Origin: Patescibacteria group bacterium
GTDB lineage: Bacteria > Patescibacteriota > Patescibacteriia > JAGPKW01
Direction: 5' to 3'
NCBI GenBank assembly: GCA_021734125.1
Contig: JAIPJN010000004.1
Coordinates: 1-35,134 of the forward strand
Length of the DNA stretch: 35,134 nt
The notes beneath the pieces are model-generated. The model was not told the DNA's origin. It did not search any database and saw only the letters and a program-made list of their open reading frames with translations. Of the stretch, positions 7,293 to 17,416 are shown piece after piece. Position numbers and translations under genes: made by a program. The first letter of the stretch is position 1. Every line of letters begins with the position of its first letter.

Positions 7293-7649
7293 TCAAATCC
7301 TCTCAAAAAATTTAATACTAGCCTTTCTGGTTTTTAAATTTAAAATAATAGCAACCACAGAAAAAGAATACATAATATTATATATTCTTTTTCTTTTTAA
7401 ATATATTTCGGCAGTTCTACTCATATTTTGTTGTTTTTTATAAGAAACAGCATTTTCAGGATAATTTCTGAAAATACTATTAGCCCTAGTTTTAACTTCA
7501 ACAAAAAATAACTCATTATTTTTACTAGAAATAATATCTATTTCTCCAAATTTAGTATAAAAATTTCTTAAAATAATCTTATAACCTCTATTAATTAAAA
7601 ATTCACAGGCAATATCTTCACCTAAATGCCCAAATTCCATTTTATCCAT
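7293..7649 (-). CDS. yraN: YraN / UPF0102 family nuclease-like protein
   Basis: This 118-aa protein has the UPF0102 pattern: FGHLGEDIACEFLINRGYKII near the N-terminus, then GEIDII (35-40) and FVEVKTR (49-55), the D..ExK catalytic arrangement of the restriction-endonuclease-like fold. The family's role is uncertain; a part in DNA processing is commonly suspected. Two ATGs (7649, 7640) are possible and neither has a Shine-Dalgarno. It follows ppaC on the same strand, with a weak hairpin between. Identity of the family is confident; function is not known. Confidence 0.88.
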   Translation of the reverse strand: MDKMEFGHLGEDIACEFLINRGYKIILRNFYTKFGEIDIISSKNNELFFVEVKTRANSIFRNYPENAVSYKKQQNMSRTAEIYLKRKRIYNIMYSFSVVAIILNLKTRKASIKFFERI

Positions 7650-7685
7650 AAAAATAAAATAAGCTTAATTAAAACTAAGCTTATT
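7646..7685 (-). terminator. Possible terminator after ppaC
   Basis: Arms AATAAGCTTA (7658-7667) and TAAGCTTATT (7676-7685) form a 10-bp stem with an 8-nt loop, followed on the minus strand by TTTATTTTTA. The stem has only two G-C pairs and the T tract runs into the yraN start, so partial read-through is likely. Confidence 0.45.
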
Positions 7686-7732
7686 CTAAAATAAAAATAT
7701 TAAAAAAATATTAACTTTATATATATTTTTAA

Positions 7733-8626
7733 TTAAATATTAGAAAGTTTTGGAAGAATTTGTTTTTTTCTAGACATCAAACCCTCATAAAATTTAGTAG
7801 ATTGCATATCATTCTCGAAAACATCAAATATTAAATTATCCCCAACAATCCAAAGATAACTCCCTTCCTTTATAATATCTGTAACCATCAAAATAATAGC
7901 AAAATAATTATCTCTTTCTAAAATTTCTTTTTGTTTTTTTAAAATATTTTCTTTTCTAGCCATAACTAAAGATGCATCAGCAAGTTCAACTTGGCCCACT
8001 CCAATTTTTTTATCTTTTATATCAAATTCTTTAAAATCATTATTTATAATTTCTTCATCTGTTTTATTTTGTATTTCAGATTTTTTTGAAAAAAGTTCCA
8101 TACCAAAAGCGTTAATATCTGAAATACCAGCAATATCAGCTAGTTTATTTGCAATATTAATATCCAAATCAATACATGTAGGAGATTTAAAAATAACAGT
8201 ATCTGATAAAATACCAGCAAGCAAAGCTCCTGCCATATTTTTATCTAATTTTATTCCCTTATCAAAAAACATTTCAGCTATTATTGTACAAGAAGAACCA
8301 CAAGGTTTAATAATAATATCTATAGGACAATAATTACAAAAATCCATTTTATGATGGTCTAAAATACCAACAATATTTTCTTCAGTAATACCATTAAGTC
8401 TTTGAGATTTTTCATTATGATCAACTAAAAAAAATTTATTTTCTTTAGATACAGAAGCTAGTTTTTTAGGAATATCAATATCAAATTTTTCTAAAACAAA
8501 AGCAGATTCTAAATTAAGATCCCCCGCAACAAGAGGTTGATAATCTTCACCCATTAAATGTGCATAAGCTACAGCAGAAACAACTGTATCTGTATCAGGG
8601 CTTTTATGACCAATTACATATATCAT
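7733..8626 (-). CDS. ppaC: Manganese-dependent (family II) inorganic pyrophosphatase
   Basis: The enzyme hydrolyses pyrophosphate to phosphate in the cytosol, pulling biosynthetic reactions forward. The 297 aa show the DHH-superfamily signature: GHKSPDTDT (H7, D11, D13), VDHNE (D69), ILDHHK (D90, H91, H92) and D142 in ILSDT, then a DHHA2 domain ending in the substrate-binding SRKKQ motif near the C-terminus. These match the metal ligands known for the Bacillus enzyme with a constant offset. Length is usual (about 310) and there is no CBS-domain insertion. It is the fourth gene of a tyrS-led minus-strand cluster, 18 nt after the methyltransferase. A second DHH-family protein lies at 28461. Confidence 0.95.
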   Translation of the reverse strand: MIYVIGHKSPDTDTVVSAVAYAHLMGEDYQPLVAGDLNLESAFVLEKFDIDIPKKLASVSKENKFFLVDHNEKSQRLNGITEENIVGILDHHKMDFCNYCPIDIIIKPCGSSCTIIAEMFFDKGIKLDKNMAGALLAGILSDTVIFKSPTCIDLDINIANKLADIAGISDINAFGMELFSKKSEIQNKTDEEIINNDFKEFDIKDKKIGVGQVELADASLVMARKENILKKQKEILERDNYFAIILMVTDIIKEGSYLWIVGDNLIFDVFENDMQSTKFYEGLMSRKKQILPKLSNI

Positions 8627-8644
8627 AATACAAATTTTTTAAAA

Positions 8645-9199
8645 TTAATTAACTACATTTAAAACAATCCCCCAATAATTTTCACCTGCAACAAAAATTT
8701 CTTCTTCTTCAACTTCTGGAATTTTTTCACATAATTTTCTAATTTTTTTAACATCAACTCTATCTTCATTAATTGGAGCAATTGGTGAAATAGCTGTTTT
8801 TGTCCAATCAACAATAACTATTTTACCACCATTTTTAACCATTCTTGCAGACTCTTTTATGATTTCAAACTCTTTAGAGCTTTGAAATAACATATTAACT
8901 AAAAATCCAGAATCTAAAGACTTACTTTCTATTTTAGTCGCATTATAAATTTCTAAATTAGACCAAATAGTTTTGAAATTATTTATACCTTCAATATGTA
9001 ATATTGTCTCTAATGAGGATAAAATATCTCTAACAATATCAACTGCATAAACCATGCCAGAATCAGTAACTTTTTTACAAAGTTTTTTTGTTAAATATCC
9101 TTGACCACAACCAAAATCTCCAACAATATCAGATTTATCCACCATACCTTTTTGTAATATGAGATCTAAGTTTATATTAGGAATAGAATTTGAATTCAT
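8645..9199 (-). CDS. Class I SAM-dependent methyltransferase, substrate unknown
   Basis: 184 aa with a Rossmann methyltransferase core: motif I VGDFGCGQGYLTKKL (about 26-40), acidic AVDIV at the end of strand 2 (about 53-57), a post-III helix region and KNGGKIVIVDW (about 122-132). It resembles the Methyltransf_31/UbiE-like group, whose substrates range from small molecules to metalloids. The C-terminus (VEEEEIFVAGENYWGIVLNV) gives no substrate clue. Its start overlaps the end of the upstream unknown gene by 23 nt, implying translational coupling. Fold is confident, substrate unknown. Confidence 0.85.
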   Translation of the reverse strand: MNSNSIPNINLDLILQKGMVDKSDIVGDFGCGQGYLTKKLCKKVTDSGMVYAVDIVRDILSSLETILHIEGINNFKTIWSNLEIYNATKIESKSLDSGFLVNMLFQSSKEFEIIKESARMVKNGGKIVIVDWTKTAISPIAPINEDRVDVKKIRKLCEKIPEVEEEEIFVAGENYWGIVLNVVN

Positions 9200-9611
9200 A
9201 TTTTTCTTTTTTATTTTTTTTAGTAATAATTTTTAATATCCAATATTGAATAAAAAACCTACTCACCCAAAAAAGCTTAATCAAAACCAAAATTCTAGTA
9301 TTAGCGGAGGAAGAAACAGTATCATCTATACCTTTTTTTGTATTTTTTTCTAAATTAACAAGTATTTTTTCAAATTTTTTATTTCTTTTACTTTCTGTAT
9401 AATAACTTTTTAAATTTAAAAAAGCTTCGTAAATTCTTTCAAAAAATTCATAATAAGAGACCTGTCTTGAATAAATATTTTTTTTATTCAAAAAAGAACC
9501 TTCTTTTTTTAAATTTTTTTTAACTTTATTTAATTCTTTATGTCTATTATAAAAATTTTTTCTTGCAACCCCATCAACACCATAAAAATTATCTATTTTA
9601 TGTCTTAACAT
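9177..9611 (-). CDS. Small basic protein of unknown function
   Basis: I do not recognise this 144-aa protein. It is very rich in Lys, Phe, Tyr and Asn. A charged N-terminal half (GVDGVARKNFYNRHKELNK, then KKNLKKEGSFLNKKN) leads to a hydrophobic stretch near residues 103-127 (ILVLIKLFWVSRFFIQYWIL) and a Lys-rich tail. One membrane-associated helix near the C-terminus is possible. It lies 10 nt after tyrS and overlaps the methyltransferase start, so it is probably co-translated with them. The conserved operon position argues for a real gene, but no function is proposed. Confidence 0.6.
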   Translation of the reverse strand: MLRHKIDNFYGVDGVARKNFYNRHKELNKVKKNLKKEGSFLNKKNIYSRQVSYYEFFERIYEAFLNLKSYYTESKRNKKFEKILVNLEKNTKKGIDDTVSSSANTRILVLIKLFWVSRFFIQYWILKIITKKNKKEKYEFKFYS

Positions 9612-9621
9612 AAATAAAAAA

Positions 9622-10851
9622 TTAATTAAATTTTATTTTTAAAAATTTTCTTTTCCCTGCCTGTATTACACAATCATTATATTCTTTTGTTAATATAAAT
9701 TTTGTATCTTCTACTTTTAGAATATCAGAATCTTTATGAATTTTTATAGCCCCCTGCTCTACCATTCTTCTAGCTTCGCCATTACTGGAATAAAAAGAAT
9801 TTTCTGTTAAAAAAGTTATAATATCAATCTCTTTTTTATAATTAACTTCTTTTATATTTTCTGGTAAATTCTTATTAGAAAATTGATCTATAAAATTTTC
9901 TTTTTCCTTTAAAGCTACTTCGTCTCCGTGATAAAGAGAAACAACCTCTGAAGCTAGCCTTAATTTTAAATCCCTAGGAGAAGTATTTTCCTTTTCATAA
10001 TCTTCTTTTATTTCTTTTATCTCTTCTAATGGAACTTTGGTACAAAGCTCAAAAGCTGAAACCATAACTTCATCTGTCCAAGACATAACTTTACCAAACA
10101 TTGTTTTAGGAGGGTCAGAAAGAGTTAACATATTCCCCTCACTCTTTCCCATTTTTTTACCAGAACTATCAGTCAAAAGCTTTATAGCAACAACAAATTT
10201 TTCTTTATTATTTATTTTTTTCATTAATGTTCTACCAGCCAACATATTAAAAATTTGATCATTTCCTCCCAATTCTAAATCAACATTCATAACAACGCTA
10301 TCATATCCCTGCATAAGTGGATATAAAAATTCATTCAAACCTATAGCTTTTTCTTCTTCCAATCTTTTTTGAAACATATCTCTTTCAAGCATTTGTTGTA
10401 CAGTGAAAAAAGAAGAAAGAGAAATGACTTCTGAAAAAGTTAATTTATCATGCCAATCAGAATTATATAATATTTTAACAGGATTTTTCCCCTCAAAATC
10501 TAAAACCCCTGATGCTTGTTTAATATAATCTTTACAATTTTCTAAAACTTGTTCTCTAGTTAGTGGCTTTCTTTGGGAATTTTTATCAGTAGGATCTCCA
10601 ATCATAGCAGTAAAACTGCCAATAAGAAAAATAATTTTATGTCCTAATTTTTGAAATTCTGCTAATTTATTTAAACATATAGCATGTCCTAAATGTAAAC
10701 TAGGTCCAGTAGGGTCTATTCCTAAATATAAACTTATTTTATCTCCTGAAAGTAACTTTTCTTTTAATTCTTTTTTAGAAGGATAAATAGCACTAATACT
10801 TCTATCTAAAAGTTCGTTTATAGCTTTTTCATTTATATTATTTTTTTTCAT
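9622..10851 (-). CDS. tyrS: Tyrosyl-tRNA synthetase
   Basis: TyrS charges tRNA-Tyr. The class I signatures are present: HLGHA (HIGH motif) near residue 50 and KKMGKSEGN (KMSKS motif) near 235, with the tyrosine-pocket segment DWHDK and NVDLELGGNDQIFNMLAGR between them. The C-terminal S4 RNA-binding domain (NGEARRMVEQGAIKIH) closes the protein. From ATG 10851 it is 409 aa, the usual size. An in-frame TTG farther up (10905) only adds a hydrophobic stretch unlike TyrS. It heads a minus-strand cluster with the unknown gene, methyltransferase, ppaC and yraN, and diverges from PBP1A. Confidence 0.95.
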   Translation of the reverse strand: MKKNNINEKAINELLDRSISAIYPSKKELKEKLLSGDKISLYLGIDPTGPSLHLGHAICLNKLAEFQKLGHKIIFLIGSFTAMIGDPTDKNSQRKPLTREQVLENCKDYIKQASGVLDFEGKNPVKILYNSDWHDKLTFSEVISLSSFFTVQQMLERDMFQKRLEEEKAIGLNEFLYPLMQGYDSVVMNVDLELGGNDQIFNMLAGRTLMKKINNKEKFVVAIKLLTDSSGKKMGKSEGNMLTLSDPPKTMFGKVMSWTDEVMVSAFELCTKVPLEEIKEIKEDYEKENTSPRDLKLRLASEVVSLYHGDEVALKEKENFIDQFSNKNLPENIKEVNYKKEIDIITFLTENSFYSSNGEARRMVEQGAIKIHKDSDILKVEDTKFILTKEYNDCVIQAGKRKFLKIKFN

Positions 10852-10914
10852 AAAAACTTTATTAAATACTAAAACTATTATTACACAAAAATAGCCTAAA
10901 AACAATAAAAATAA

Positions 10915-10944
10915 TTGACACAGTCAGTGTTTTTTTGCTTTAAT
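10915..10944 (+). promoter_or_regulatory. Promoter of the PBP1A gene
   Basis: TTGACA (10915-10920), 18-bp spacer, TTTAAT (10939-10944) preceded by TGC (extended -10). Transcription would start about 20 nt before ATG 10972. Confidence 0.65.
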
Positions 10945-10971
10945 TAATAGGAAATTTAAACAAAAAATAAA

Positions 10972-13842
10972 ATGAAAAATTTTAAAAACAAAAAATTAAA
11001 AGAAGAAAAAAAGGTTAAAAAATTCCATTTTTTTAGATTTTTGATAAATCTTTTTTTAATATTTTCAGTAGCAGGAATATTCACTACTATATTTTTATTT
11101 TCAAAATATAGTAAAGAAATACCTAGTCCAGATAAATTAATAGAAAGAAAACAAGCAGAAACAACAAAAATTTATGACAGAACTGGTGAAAATTTATTAT
11201 ATGAAATTCATGGAGATGAAAAAAGAACAATAATAGAATTAGATGAAATATCAGATTACATAATACAAGCTACTATATCAGCAGAAGATAAAGATTTTTA
11301 TAATCACCAAGGATTTTCATTAACAGGAATGGCAAGAGCTTTATTTAGAGATGTCTATTTATATATACAAGGTAAAAATTTACAGGGAGGATCAACATTA
11401 ACCCAACAGTTAGTAAAAAATACAATTCTTACAAAAGAACAAAAAATATCTAGAAAAATAAAAGAATTTATATTAGCTTACCAAATAGAACAAAAATTTA
11501 GTAAAGATGAAATTATTAAAATGTATTTAAATGAAATACCGTATGGTGCTGTTATTTATGGTGTTGAATCTGCCTCAGAAAGTTTTTTTGGAAAAAGTGC
11601 AAAAGATTTAAATATAGCAGAAAGTGCTTTACTTGCATCTTTACCTAAAGGCCCTACTCTTTATTCCCCATATGGGAATAACACAGACCTTCTTGTAAGA
11701 AGATGGGAATATATTATAGATCTTATGGAAGAAAATGGATATATTAATAAAAAAGAAGCAATAGAAGCAAAAAATACAGATATATTATCGAAAATACAAA
11801 TAAAAACTAATAATATAAAAGCACCTCATTTTGTAATGTATGTAAAAGAATTATTAGCTCAAGAATATGGAGAAACAGAAATAGAACAAGGTGGATACAA
11901 AATAATAACGACTTTAGATTTAGAATTACAAGAAAAAGCAGAAGAAATTATAAAAAATAATAGAGAAAGAATAGAAAGTAGAGGAGGAAGTAATGCTGGA
12001 TTAATTTCAATGAACCCAAAAAATGGAGAAGTACTAGCTATGGTAGGATCTATGGATTTTTTTGATAATAAAAATGAAGGACAATTTAATGTGACTTTAT
12101 CACAAAGACAATTAGGATCATCTTTTAAACCTATAGTTTATGGTGCTGCATTTGAAAAAGGATATACTCCTGATACTGTTGTTTTTGATGTAGAAACTAA
12201 TTTTGCAAATTCAGGAGAAGAATATATCCCAAAAAATTATGCATATAAAGAATATGGGCCAGTTTCTCTTAAAAAAGCATTAGCTGGATCTTTAAATATC
12301 CCTGCTGTAAAGGTTTTATATTTAACTGGGATAGAAAATGCCCTAAATTTCGCTGAAAATTTTGGATATACAACTATAAAATCAGAAGATAAAGACAAAT
12401 ATGGGTTAAGTTTAGTATTAGGAACAGCAGAGGCTTCATTATTAGAACATGTACGGGCTTATACTACCTATGCAAATGATGGAATTTTAACTAAAGAAAA
12501 ATTAATATTAAAAGTAATTAATAACAAAGAAGAAACTATAGCAGAAAATAATGAAATAGAGTCTGCTAGAATAATAGATAGAGAAGTAGCAAGAAAAGTA
12601 AATTTTTGTATATCAGATAACAATGAAAGAAGTTTTGCTTTTGGATATAATAATTATTTAACCTTAGGAGATATACCATCTGCAGCAAAAACAGGAACAA
12701 CAAACGATTTTAAAGATGCTTGGACTATAGGTTACACACCAGAAATAATAACAGGGGTTTGGGTCGGGAATAATGACAATAAAGAAATGTCTGAAGCTCC
12801 TGCAAGCGAAATTGCAGCTCCTATATGGAATGAATTTATGAAATTTGCAGTAAAAGATTTACCAAAAACAAATTTTATAGACCCTATATATACCACACAA
12901 GAAAATAAAATGTTAAATGGTAATTATATTAATTATAAAGAAATTGAAATAGATAAAATAACAGAAAAATTAGCAACTAAAGAAACTCCAGAAGATTTAA
13001 TAAAAGAAGTAAAATATTTAGATATACATAGCATATTACATTATATAGATAAAAATGATCTCACAAAAAAAATAATAGAAAATCCAAAAAATGATCCACA
13101 GTATGATAACTGGGAAAAAGCAATTGATGATTGGATTAAAGAAATTATAGAAAAAGAAGACAAAACAGAATATGAAAAAACTATTATATCTAATTTAATA
13201 GAAAGCCAAGATGAAGATATAGAAATAAAAACAGATGAACCACCTGAAGAATATGATGATGTGCATTCAAAAGATGCTGTTACAAATGTAAATATAAAAA
13301 ATTTAAATAATAACTCTATATTTAATAATTATATTGTCCCTATAAATATAGATTTTTCAGTTAAAGGAGTTTTTAAAAAAATACAATATATAATAGATGA
13401 TATAGTTGTTTATGAAACAAAAATACCTAAAAAAGAAATATTACTAGAATTATTAAATATAAATCAAGGACAGCATATTTTGACTGTAAAAGTTTTTGAT
13501 GAATATTTAAATAGAGATTCTGATTCTATAACTTTTACTATGAATGCTAATGAAGATAAAATAGAGTGGAAAAATAGTAGTTATAATGAAATTAACACTT
13601 GGAATAATTTAGAATTAAATTTATTTATACAAAACATAAACAACATTAGTAATATTAAATTTTATTATCAAAATTCAGGTAATCCAAAAAAATTACTAAG
13701 TTTATTAACAGATATAAAAGAAAATAATCTAAAAGTTAATTTTCAACCAACAAATTCTGGATATTATAAAATAAATGCAAAAATACAAAAAAACTCTGGT
13801 GAAATAATAACAACAGAAACTTTAAATATAAGAGTTAATTAA
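10972..13842 (+). CDS. Bifunctional penicillin-binding protein 1A
   Basis: A class A PBP that polymerises and cross-links peptidoglycan at the outer face of the membrane. Seen in order over 956 aa: basic cytoplasmic tail, one membrane helix (about 24-46), a GT51 glycosyltransferase domain (SAEDKDFYNHQGF near 103 with the catalytic Glu, GGSTLTQQLVKN near 141, KIKEFILAYQIEQKFSKDEI near 161), and a transpeptidase domain with S383-S-F-K, S440-L-N and K573-T-G. After about residue 640 comes an acidic linker and two Ig-like beta domains of unknown role. It shares no operon; its 3' end meets the dciA-like gene tail-to-tail with 1 nt between stops. Its presence shows the cell builds a peptidoglycan wall. 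Confidence 0.95.
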   Translation: MKNFKNKKLKEEKKVKKFHFFRFLINLFLIFSVAGIFTTIFLFSKYSKEIPSPDKLIERKQAETTKIYDRTGENLLYEIHGDEKRTIIELDEISDYIIQATISAEDKDFYNHQGFSLTGMARALFRDVYLYIQGKNLQGGSTLTQQLVKNTILTKEQKISRKIKEFILAYQIEQKFSKDEIIKMYLNEIPYGAVIYGVESASESFFGKSAKDLNIAESALLASLPKGPTLYSPYGNNTDLLVRRWEYIIDLMEENGYINKKEAIEAKNTDILSKIQIKTNNIKAPHFVMYVKELLAQEYGETEIEQGGYKIITTLDLELQEKAEEIIKNNRERIESRGGSNAGLISMNPKNGEVLAMVGSMDFFDNKNEGQFNVTLSQRQLGSSFKPIVYGAAFEKGYTPDTVVFDVETNFANSGEEYIPKNYAYKEYGPVSLKKALAGSLNIPAVKVLYLTGIENALNFAENFGYTTIKSEDKDKYGLSLVLGTAEASLLEHVRAYTTYANDGILTKEKLILKVINNKEETIAENNEIESARIIDREVARKVNFCISDNNERSFAFGYNNYLTLGDIPSAAKTGTTNDFKDAWTIGYTPEIITGVWVGNNDNKEMSEAPASEIAAPIWNEFMKFAVKDLPKTNFIDPIYTTQENKMLNGNYINYKEIEIDKITEKLATKETPEDLIKEVKYLDIHSILHYIDKNDLTKKIIENPKNDPQYDNWEKAIDDWIKEIIEKEDKTEYEKTIISNLIESQDEDIEIKTDEPPEEYDDVHSKDAVTNVNIKNLNNNSIFNNYIVPINIDFSVKGVFKKIQYIIDDIVVYETKIPKKEILLELLNINQGQHILTVKVFDEYLNRDSDSITFTMNANEDKIEWKNSSYNEINTWNNLELNLFIQNINNISNIKFYYQNSGNPKKLLSLLTDIKENNLKVNFQPTNSGYYKINAKIQKNSGEIITTETLNIRVN

Positions 13843-13843
13843 T

Positions 13844-14197
13844 TTAAACACTAAATACTATCTTTTCTATATTATATTGAGGATTTTTAATCTTTTCTAA
13901 AATTTTAGTTTTTTGTAATTTAATTTGAGAAGCAATAATAGGATTAGAACATTTTAAATTTAAAACATTTTCTTTTATAGAAATAGGTCTAACAAATTTT
14001 ATATTTTCCTCACCCAAAAATTCAATTAAAATTGTTTTTATTTCTTTAAAAAACATTTCCTTCATAACCTTTTCTCCTATTGCATTTTTAGAATTAATAT
14101 CAACAAATTTATTAGATTTATTAGGTTTATCTTTTGCATATTTTCTAAAAGGTTCTAATTTTTTTGTATTATAAAATATATCTTTAAATGATTCCAT
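13844..14197 (-). CDS. DUF721 / DciA-like protein
   Basis: 117 aa from ATG 14197, 4 nt after the dnaN stop; a longer frame would run back into dnaN and is not favoured. The C-terminal two thirds (EIKTILIEFLGEENIKFVRPISIKENVLNLKCSNPIIASQI) looks like the DUF721/DciA fold: a surface rich in beta strands followed by a helix. DciA helps load the replicative helicase where DnaC or DnaI is absent. Its tight coupling to dnaN supports a replication role. The match is by pattern only; function is inferred. Confidence 0.6.
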   Translation of the reverse strand: MESFKDIFYNTKKLEPFRKYAKDKPNKSNKFVDINSKNAIGEKVMKEMFFKEIKTILIEFLGEENIKFVRPISIKENVLNLKCSNPIIASQIKLQKTKILEKIKNPQYNIEKIVFSV

Positions 14198-14201
14198 ATA
14201 A

Positions 14202-15305
14202 TTAAACTCTAATAGGCATAACAATATATATATAATCAGAATTATCTTCACCTTTAATAAGTGCAGGCATATTTTCATTAATAAAACTAAAGGTAATAAT
14301 ATCTTCATCAATACTATTTAATCCATCTAATATATATTGATAATTAAAATTAATAAAATTATCTTCACCAAATATTTCTTTATCAATTTCTGCTATATTT
14401 TCACCAAATTGATTATTTTTAGATTCAATAATAAGTTTTTTATTTTCAGAATTAGTTTTTATATTTATATCAGAAGATGTTCTGTCAGAAAATAAACCTA
14501 TATTTTTAACTATATTTATAAATTCATTTTTATTAATTTTAAAACTAGTATTAAAATCACTAGGTATTATTTGTTTATAATCTGGATATTCACCACTTAT
14601 TAATCTAGAAATTAAACTAATATTTTTAGTTTTTACTAAAATTTGATTATCAGAAATAACAAAACTAATATTTTCCTTTTCAACTTGTAATATTTTTATA
14701 ATTTCTTGAACAGTAGATAAAGGAATAATAATTTCTTTTGAAGTATTAGATTCATTAACAATATTCATTTTTTTCTCTGTCAATCTATAACTATCAGTTC
14801 CAACTAAAGATAAATTATCATTTTCAATTTTAAATAATAAACCATTTATTTCGGGTCTATTTTTATTATTTGCTATAGAAAATACAATTTTAGATAAAGC
14901 ATCAAAAAATTCAACACCAGAAACAGAATAAGAAACTCCTTTTTCAATTTCAGGTAAAACAGGAAAATCATCAGGATTAAAACAATTAATTTTTGTTTTG
15001 AAACTAGCACATTTAATACTCATTTCTGTATCTTTTGTTTCAATAATAATATTACTAGCAGGAAGTGAATTTATATAATTACTAAACAATAACCCAGGAA
15101 CAACTAAATTTCCTTCTTCTATAACTTTACAAGGTAAAATAAATTCAATTCCCATTTCTAAATCTGTAGCAATTAATTTTAATTTATTTTCTTTGGTTTC
15201 AATATAAACATTATTTAAAATAGGTAAATTTGTATTTTTATTTATTATTCTACTAACAACGTTTAATCCTTTTTTTAAATTTTCTTGTGTACACTCGATT
15301 TTCAT
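14202..15305 (-). CDS. dnaN: DNA polymerase III subunit beta (sliding clamp)
   Basis: DnaN dimerises into the ring that tethers DNA polymerases to DNA. The 367 aa show three repeated clamp domains: N-terminal MKIECTQENLKKGLNVVSRII and NLPILNNVYIE, the ATDLEMGIE segment, middle-domain GTDSYRLTEKKM and the C-terminal conserved MPIRV end that forms part of the partner-binding pocket. Length is typical. Translation starts at ATG 15305 without a Shine-Dalgarno, downstream of a good promoter. dnaA, its usual neighbour, is absent here; the next gene upstream on the same strand is atpC. Confidence 0.96.
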   Translation of the reverse strand: MKIECTQENLKKGLNVVSRIINKNTNLPILNNVYIETKENKLKLIATDLEMGIEFILPCKVIEEGNLVVPGLLFSNYINSLPASNIIIETKDTEMSIKCASFKTKINCFNPDDFPVLPEIEKGVSYSVSGVEFFDALSKIVFSIANNKNRPEINGLLFKIENDNLSLVGTDSYRLTEKKMNIVNESNTSKEIIIPLSTVQEIIKILQVEKENISFVISDNQILVKTKNISLISRLISGEYPDYKQIIPSDFNTSFKINKNEFINIVKNIGLFSDRTSSDINIKTNSENKKLIIESKNNQFGENIAEIDKEIFGEDNFINFNYQYILDGLNSIDEDIITFSFINENMPALIKGEDNSDYIYIVMPIRV

Positions 15306-15334
15306 ATTTTTTCTTTTAATTATTTTGTATTTCT

Positions 15335-15363
15335 ATTCTATGCTTTGTAATATCTTTTTTCAA
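15335..15363 (-). promoter_or_regulatory. dnaN promoter
   Basis: On the minus strand TTGAAA (15363-15358), 17-bp spacer, TAGAAT (15340-15335). The predicted start near 15328 gives a leader of about 23 nt. The same TAGAAT box is seen before hup. Confidence 0.6.
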
Positions 15364-15683
15364 GTTGTTATTAAATTATTATTTTTATTTTTTTATATTT
15401 AATATATTTATTTATAGTAATTAATAGTAATTATAACAGTGGATTGTGTTTATATCTCATTTTTTTATCTTATTTTAAGTATTTTATATGTGCATATTTT
15501 TATAATATAAGGGTTCCTTTTTATATAGTATATGTTAATTTCTTTTTAATATTTTTATTTTTTTAACTTTTTAATATTTTTTTTACACTTTTATTATAAT
15601 TTTTTTTAGCCATTTTTTATTTTTTTAAACATTTTTAATATAATTAATTAACAACTTATATACTTTTACACAATTTATCAACA
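15364..15683. other. Gene-free, extremely AT-rich spacer between atpC and dnaN
   Basis: No gene is seen. The stretch is almost all A and T with long T runs. It contains a DnaA-box-like TTATCAACA (15675-15683) and ATATGCACA on the minus strand (15497-15489), each one base off consensus, but dnaA is not adjacent and gene direction does not change here. It is treated as the dnaN upstream region. Confidence 0.4.
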
Positions 15684-15717
15684 AAAAAATAACCTTGTGT
15701 GTATAAGATTATTTTTT
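15684..15717 (-). terminator. Terminator of the ATP synthase operon
   Basis: A 13-bp stem (15684-15696 with 15705-15717, one G.U pair) and an 8-nt loop starting 11 nt after the atpC stop. On the minus strand the stem ends in T6-7. The loop region also contains TTATACACA (15706-15698), a DnaA-box match that is probably incidental. Confidence 0.65.
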
Positions 15718-15727
15718 ATAATAAATA

Positions 15728-16036
15728 TTATTTAATTTTATCCATTTTTTGAGCTGAGTCAGTTAATATAATAATTTTAGTTATCTTTTTATTTTTATCT
15801 TCTTTATTTCTTTGTTTTATTTCAACTATTCCAGAACTAGAACTTATATATATTTTTTCATTTTCTTTTGTTAAAATAATTTCACCAATATCTATTACAG
15901 ATATAAGTGGCATATGTCTAGGCATCGCAGTTATTTGTCCATCTATAGTATTTAAAGTAACACTATCCACTAAATCACTATAAATAGTTTCAATAGGTGT
16001 TATTATTTCAAATTTTATTTTTTCTTTTTGTTCCAT
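15728..16036 (-). CDS. atpC: ATP synthase epsilon subunit, beta-sandwich domain only
   Basis: Epsilon sits on the gamma foot and contacts the c-ring. The 102 aa contain the N-terminal beta sandwich (FEIITPIETIYSDLVDSVTLNT, GQITAMPRHMPLISVIDIGEI) and stop after TKIIILTDSAQKMDKIK. The usual C-terminal helical hairpin (about 45 residues), which in many bacteria restrains ATP hydrolysis, is missing or reduced to a few residues. It is the last gene of the operon, 3 nt after atpD, followed by a terminator. Such short forms are known in some lineages; the consequence, freer hydrolysis, is inferred. Confidence 0.9.
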   Translation of the reverse strand: MEQKEKIKFEIITPIETIYSDLVDSVTLNTIDGQITAMPRHMPLISVIDIGEIILTKENEKIYISSSSGIVEIKQRNKEDKNKKITKIIILTDSAQKMDKIK

Positions 16037-16039
16037 AAT

Positions 16040-17416
<1,377 letters not shown>

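Noticed and set aside
15364-15717. Replication origin upstream of dnaN
   Set aside because: Three DnaA-box-like sites exist, but the only exact one lies in the atp terminator loop. Gene direction does not switch here and dnaA is not adjacent. In such AT-rich DNA these matches are expected by chance.
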